From Streptomyces cahuitamycinicus (lineage in GTDB: Bacteria > Actinomycetota > Actinomycetes > Streptomycetales > Streptomycetaceae): a stretch of DNA of 52,156 bases. The stretch's first letter is position 1. Each line of letters begins with the position of its first letter. A model generated the notes under the pieces. That model worked only from the letters and a program-made list of their open reading frames with translations. It was not told the origin of the DNA and searched no databases. A program made the translations under genes and the position numbers. The stretch lies in contig NZ_POUC01000011.1 in the NCBI RefSeq assembly GCF_002891435.1, positions 1 through 52,156 on the forward strand. The letters run 5' to 3'. Positions 46,951-52,156 of the stretch are shown piece by piece.

Positions 46951-48069
46951 TCAGCCCTCCGAGGGGGCGAGGCGCTGAAGCTCGGCCTCGGTCGACTTCA
47001 GCAGGTCGGTCCAGGACGCCTCGAACTTCTCGACGCCCTCCTCCTCCAGGAGCCGGACCACGTCGTCGTACTTGATCCCGAGCTTCTCGACCGCGTCGAG
47101 GTCGGCGCGGGCCTGCTCGTACGTGCCGGAGACGGCGTTGCCGCGGATCTCGCCCTGCTCCTCCGTGGCGAACAGGGTCGCCTCCGGCATGGTGTTCACC
47201 GTGTTGGGAGCCACCAGCTCGTCGACGTACAGGGTGGGCTTGTACGCCTTGTCCTTCACGCCGGTGGACGCCCACAGCGGACGCTGCTTGTTGGCGCCCG
47301 CCTTCTCCAGCGCGCTCCAGCGGTCCGAGGAGAAGACCTCCTCGTACGCCTGGTAGGCCAGACGGGCGTTGGCGACACCGGCCTTGCCGCGGGCGGCCTT
47401 GGCCTCGTCGGTGCCCAGCGCGTCGATCCGCTTGTCGATCTCGGTGTCCACGCGGGAGACGAAGAACGACGCCACGGAGTGGATCCGGGACAGGTCCAGG
47501 CCGCGCTCCTTGGCCTTCTCCAGGCCGGTCAGGAACGCGTCCATGACCAGGCGGTAGCGCTCCAGCGAGAAGATCAGCGTGACGTTGACGCTGATGCCCA
47601 GGCCGATGGTCTCGGCGATGGCCGGGATGCCCGCCTCGGTCGCCGGGATCTTGATGAGCGTGTTGGGCCGGTCCACCAGCCAGGCGAGCTGCTTGGCCTC
47701 GGCGACCGTCGCCCGCGTGTTGTGCGCCAGGCGCGGGTCGACCTCGATCGAGACCCGGCCGTCCTTGCCGCCGGTGGCGTCGAAGACCGGGCGCAGGATG
47801 TCGGCGGCGTCACGGACGTCCGCCGTCGTGATCATGCGGATGGCCTCTTCGACGGTGACCTTCCGGGCGGCGAGGTCGGTCAGCTGCGTGTCGTAGCCGT
47901 CGCCCTGCGAGATCGCCTTCTGGAAGATCGACGGGTTGGTGGTGACGCCCACGACGTGCTGCTGGTCGATCAGCTCGGCGAGGTTGCCGGACGTGATCCG
48001 CTTGCGCGACAGGTCGTCCAGCCAGATCGCCACGCCTTCCTCGGAGAGGCGCTTGAGTGCGTCTGTCAT
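46951..48069 (-). CDS. tal: Transaldolase
   Basis: A 372-aa transaldolase, the large type found in actinobacteria and cyanobacteria. It moves a dihydroxyacetone unit from sedoheptulose-7-phosphate to glyceraldehyde-3-phosphate. TIM-barrel signatures are [13 protein letters not shown] (residues about 41-53), [20 protein letters not shown], the Schiff-base Lys in [11 protein letters not shown] (about residue 140), and [23 protein letters not shown] (key residues NVTLIFS). ATG 48069 has AGGAG upstream. It begins 35 bases after tkt and ends four bases before zwf, inside the same operon. Confidence 0.97.
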   Translation of the reverse strand: MTDALKRLSEEGVAIWLDDLSRKRITSGNLAELIDQQHVVGVTTNPSIFQKAISQGDGYDTQLTDLAARKVTVEEAIRMITTADVRDAADILRPVFDATGGKDGRVSIEVDPRLAHNTRATVAEAKQLAWLVDRPNTLIKIPATEAGIPAIAETIGLGISVNVTLIFSLERYRLVMDAFLTGLEKAKERGLDLSRIHSVASFFVSRVDTEIDKRIDALGTDEAKAARGKAGVANARLAYQAYEEVFSSDRWSALEKAGANKQRPLWASTGVKDKAYKPTLYVDELVAPNTVNTMPEATLFATEEQGEIRGNAVSGTYEQARADLDAVEKLGIKYDDVVRLLEEEGVEKFEASWTDLLKSTEAELQRLAPSEG

Positions 48070-48103
48070 GGAAATTCCATCTCCTACGTGTCGTATATAA
48101 GCG

Positions 48104-50191
<2,088 letters not shown>

Positions 50192-50544
50192 CCTGGGTCA
50201 GGGCTCCTCTCCACATGTCGGATGCCGGTGTATCGGGGCGCCCACCGGCCGCAGCCGAGCCTACCCCCGTGGGACGTGCGTTTTTTCGGGTCACTCCAGA
50301 GTGCCGGGGCTGATCCCGGTCCGCCTCCTGACTGGGGCGTACCGCATTCGACAGGTGAATACGGAGCCGCTCATCCGGGTGCTCAATCGAGCTTCGGCGC
50401 GCCCTTCGGAAGCCCCCCTCCAACACGAGCCGACCCCCGCGAATGTCCGAGTCTGGGCAACGTCTAAAGTGGCGTGGTACGCGCGAGCCTTTACCGGGAC
50501 TTCACAGGGACGAGGCTTGCTGGGATGTCTCTGTAGGGGTGTGC
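50192..50544. promoter_or_regulatory. Divergent tkt/ctaB promoter region
   Basis: For tkt, TAGGCT on the minus strand (50263-50258) fits TANNNT and would give a 5' leader of about 60 bases. For ctaB, TAAAGT (50465-50470) fits TANNNT with TGTCCG at 50444 as a weak -35. A T6 run at 50281-50286 stands out in this GC-rich sequence. No gene is seen in these 353 bases. Confidence 0.45.
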
Positions 50545-51492
50545 GTGACGGCCGTTGAATCCCGTCCAGCGGGGATGCTAGGGGCGGACCAGAGCCCGGC
50601 CCACCGGCCGTTCGGGGCCCGTGTCAAGGCGTTCGTGGCTCTCACCAAGCCGCGGATCATCGAGCTGCTGCTGATCACCACGGTGCCGGTGATGTTCCTG
50701 GCGCAGCAGGGCGTGCCCGACCTGACGCTGGTGCTGCTGACGTGCCTCGGCGGCTACATGTCCGCGGGCGGCGCCAACGCGCTCAACATGTACATCGACC
50801 GCGACATCGACGCGCTGATGGACCGCACCTCACAGCGGCCGCTGGTCACCGGCATGGTCAGCCCGCGCGAGTGTCTCGCCTTCGGCATCACCCTGGCGAT
50901 CACCTCCACCCTGCTCTTCGGCCTGACCGTGAACTGGCTGAGCGCCTGGCTCTCCCTCGGCGCGCTCCTCTTCTACGTGGTCGTCTACACGATGATCCTC
51001 AAGCGCCGGACCTCGCAGAACATCGTGTGGGGCGGCATCGCCGGCTGCCTGCCGGTGCTGATCGGCTGGTCCTCGGTCACGAACTCCATGTCGTGGGCGC
51101 CGGTCATCCTGTTCCTCGTCATGTTCTTCTGGACGCCGCCGCACTACTGGCCGCTGTCCATGAAGGTCAGGGAGGACTACGCGCGCGTGGGCGTGCCGAT
51201 GCTGCCGGTGGTCGCCTCCAACAAGGTCGTCGCCAAGCAGATCGTGATCTACAGCTGGGTCATGGTCGCCGTCTCGCTGCTGCTGACCCCGCTCGGCTAC
51301 ACGGGCTGGTTCTACACGTCGGTGGCGCTGGTCGCGGGCGGCTTCTGGCTCTGGGAGGCGCACGGCCTGCAGAACCGGGCGAAGGCGGAGGTGACGGGCG
51401 CGAAGCTGAAGGAGATGCGCCTGTTCCACTGGTCGATCACCTACGTCTCGCTGCTGTTCGTGGCGGTCGCTGTCGACCCGTTCCTGCGCTGA
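50545..51492 (+). CDS. ctaB: Protoheme IX farnesyltransferase (heme O synthase)
   Basis: A 315-aa UbiA-family membrane prenyltransferase that adds farnesyl to heme B to form heme O for the aa3-type cytochrome oxidase. The allylic diphosphate-binding motif [15 protein letters not shown] (NxxxDxxxD, residues about 73-87) and the second Asp-rich loop [20 protein letters not shown] are intact, and about nine hydrophobic segments are seen. GTG 50545 ([13 protein letters not shown]) is chosen with AGGGGTG just upstream; the longer frame back to 50443 has no such signal. It is divergent from tkt, as is common in actinobacteria. Confidence 0.96.
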   Translation: MTAVESRPAGMLGADQSPAHRPFGARVKAFVALTKPRIIELLLITTVPVMFLAQQGVPDLTLVLLTCLGGYMSAGGANALNMYIDRDIDALMDRTSQRPLVTGMVSPRECLAFGITLAITSTLLFGLTVNWLSAWLSLGALLFYVVVYTMILKRRTSQNIVWGGIAGCLPVLIGWSSVTNSMSWAPVILFLVMFFWTPPHYWPLSMKVREDYARVGVPMLPVVASNKVVAKQIVIYSWVMVAVSLLLTPLGYTGWFYTSVALVAGGFWLWEAHGLQNRAKAEVTGAKLKEMRLFHWSITYVSLLFVAVAVDPFLR

Positions 51493-51537
51493 CGTACGTC
51501 ACACCGCCCTGCCCTCGCGGGATGATCTACCCGTGAG

Positions 51538-51543
51538 TAGCAT
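51538..51543 (+). promoter_or_regulatory. Possible leaderless -10 box (TAGCAT)
   Basis: TAGCAT fits TANNNT and ends seven bases before the ATG at 51551, which has no ribosome-binding site. A leaderless transcript starting at the ATG would fit. No clear -35 is seen. Confidence 0.4.
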
Positions 51544-51550
51544 CCTGGCC

Positions 51551-51883
51551 ATGGCAGACACGCAGCAGGTTGACCCGAAGGCTGAGCGCAAGGTGGCCCG
51601 GCTGGCCCAGCAGATCTCCTCCTTCTCCGCGGCCCACGGCGGCGCAGAGGGTCAGGTCGCCTACCTCGGCCAGCGCGGCGCCCGCATCGTCCTGGTCGGC
51701 GAGGACGGAAACTGGGGCGACCTGGTCGCCCCCTCCTACGAGATCGCCGAGAAGGCCGTGGAGAAGTCGGGCATCACGACCCACGAGTCCTTCGACGGCG
51801 AATTCGCGGCCAAGGTCAAGACGGGGCCCTACGAGTGGTCGCGGATGGCGGGCATCCAGGTGGGCGGCCCGAAGAACGGCTGA
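51551..51883 (+). CDS. Conserved hypothetical protein (110 aa)
   Basis: MADTQQVDPKAERKVARLAQ starts a soluble protein of 110 aa without signal or membrane segments. A helical N-terminal part is followed by strands around QVAYLGQRGARIVLVGEDGNWGDLVAPSY and a helix EIAEKAVEKSGI, ending with EWSRMAGIQVGGPKNG. I do not recognise a named domain; similar proteins occur next to ctaB in streptomycetes, and the function is unknown. An in-frame GTG at 51533 (MSSILAMADTQ) is the alternative start. ATG 51551 is preferred because a -10 box lies seven bases upstream, as in leaderless genes. Confidence 0.75.
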   Translation: MADTQQVDPKAERKVARLAQQISSFSAAHGGAEGQVAYLGQRGARIVLVGEDGNWGDLVAPSYEIAEKAVEKSGITTHESFDGEFAAKVKTGPYEWSRMAGIQVGGPKNG

Positions 51884-51903
51884 GCAACCGGCTGCTGGTT
51901 TCC

Positions 51904-51976
51904 GGGGGCGCGGGGAACTGCGAGAGCAACCACACAAGGCCCGCACCCGCCACACGGCACCGGCTGCCCCCTCCGG
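51904..51976. repeat. Dispersed Streptomyces intergenic repeat
   Basis: The GGGGGCGCGGGGAACTGCG start, then AACCACAC...GGCCCGCACCCGC, belongs to a short sequence type that I recognise from many Streptomyces intergenic regions. It ends in CGGCTGCCCCCTCCGG. Only one copy is visible here. Confidence 0.6.
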
Positions 51977-52047
51977 GACCGCGACCTCGAACACGGTTCA
52001 CCCGTTAGGACCCTTGAGAACAACAGGGTCCACACCGGGAGGCCCGG

Positions 52048-52156
52048 ATGATCGAAACGCCGTCACTGGTGGACCAGTACTGCCACGGAGTACTCCGCAA
52101 GGAGCTGGGCCTCGGCACCTTCGAGGCCCACCTCAGCCACACCGAGGGCCCACCCG
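52048..52156 (+). CDS. N-terminal fragment of a gene cut by the window end, possibly amidohydrolase
   Basis: ATG 52048 with GGGAGG seven bases upstream starts MIETPSLVDQYCHGVLRKEL and stays open to the window end (36 codons). The DQYCHG part resembles the start of the Streptomyces amidohydrolase-2 family (the DxHCH-like first metal motif), but too little is visible to be sure. Confidence 0.55.
   Translation, partial: MIETPSLVDQYCHGVLRKELGLGTFEAHLSHTEGPP

Overview
This window is a high-GC actinomycete chromosome segment and almost certainly Streptomyces. The evidence is the extreme GC bias at third codon positions, frequent GTG starts, TANNNT -10 boxes, whiA in a uvrC-rapZ-yvcK-whiA operon, mycothiol-dependent enzyme relatives, an RbpA-type RNA polymerase-binding protein, and opcA with zwf. 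Most of it is conserved core chromosome of high-GC actinomycetes. A carbohydrate and ABC-transport block at about 31.7-43.5 kb looks like an accessory insertion.

Layout. 1-4.0 kb: the 3' part of a TerD-associated protein gene, a terC gene behind a manganese (yybP-ykoY) riboswitch whose expression platform can be read, a small alpha-beta-barrel protein, and a ChaA-type Ca2+/H+ antiporter. 4.1-7.7 kb: an S66 LD-carboxypeptidase gene broken by two one-base deletions, a tandem-repeat promoter region, aroQ, an MBL-fold hydrolase and a mycothiol-dependent isomerase-like protein. 7.9-14.7 kb: uvrA with a Lys/Ala/Thr-rich tail, then leftward genes for a PfkB sugar kinase, its LacI regulator with a clear operator, an HTH regulator and a 53-aa basic protein. 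14.9-20.0 kb: the translationally coupled uvrC-rapZ-yvcK-whiA operon. 20.2-23.2 kb: a large secreted M14 zinc carboxypeptidase.

23.4-30.7 kb is glycolytic: gap, pgk, tpiA, then secG, an RbpA paralogue behind a SigR-like promoter, an MFS exporter and pgi. A Pro/Tyr-tailed membrane protein follows. 31.7-43.5 kb holds a MacB-like ABC exporter with a PadR regulator, a divergent orphan solute-binding protein, and a GH13 glucosidase operon with its own sugar ABC transporter. Two nearly identical operator-like palindromes flank the orphan binding protein and may tie these units together. The sugar operon is interrupted by a 1.26-kb tnpB transposon. Removing it on paper restores an ATGA-coupled pair of permease genes, which defines the element ends, its likely TAM and the omega-RNA guide.

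43.5-50.2 kb, leftward: tkt-tal-zwf-opcA-pgl, i.e. most of the pentose phosphate pathway in one operon. ctaB (heme O synthase) diverges from it. The window ends with a small conserved protein, a dispersed intergenic repeat and the first codons of another gene.

The points most worth following are the tnpB element with its reconstructed empty site, the manganese riboswitch with its anti-Shine-Dalgarno switch, the paired PadR-like operators, the doubly frameshifted S66 gene, the SigR-like promoter and long inverted repeat before the RbpA paralogue, and the sugar permease with an inserted beta-sandwich domain. I see no CRISPR array, tRNA, rRNA or prophage.
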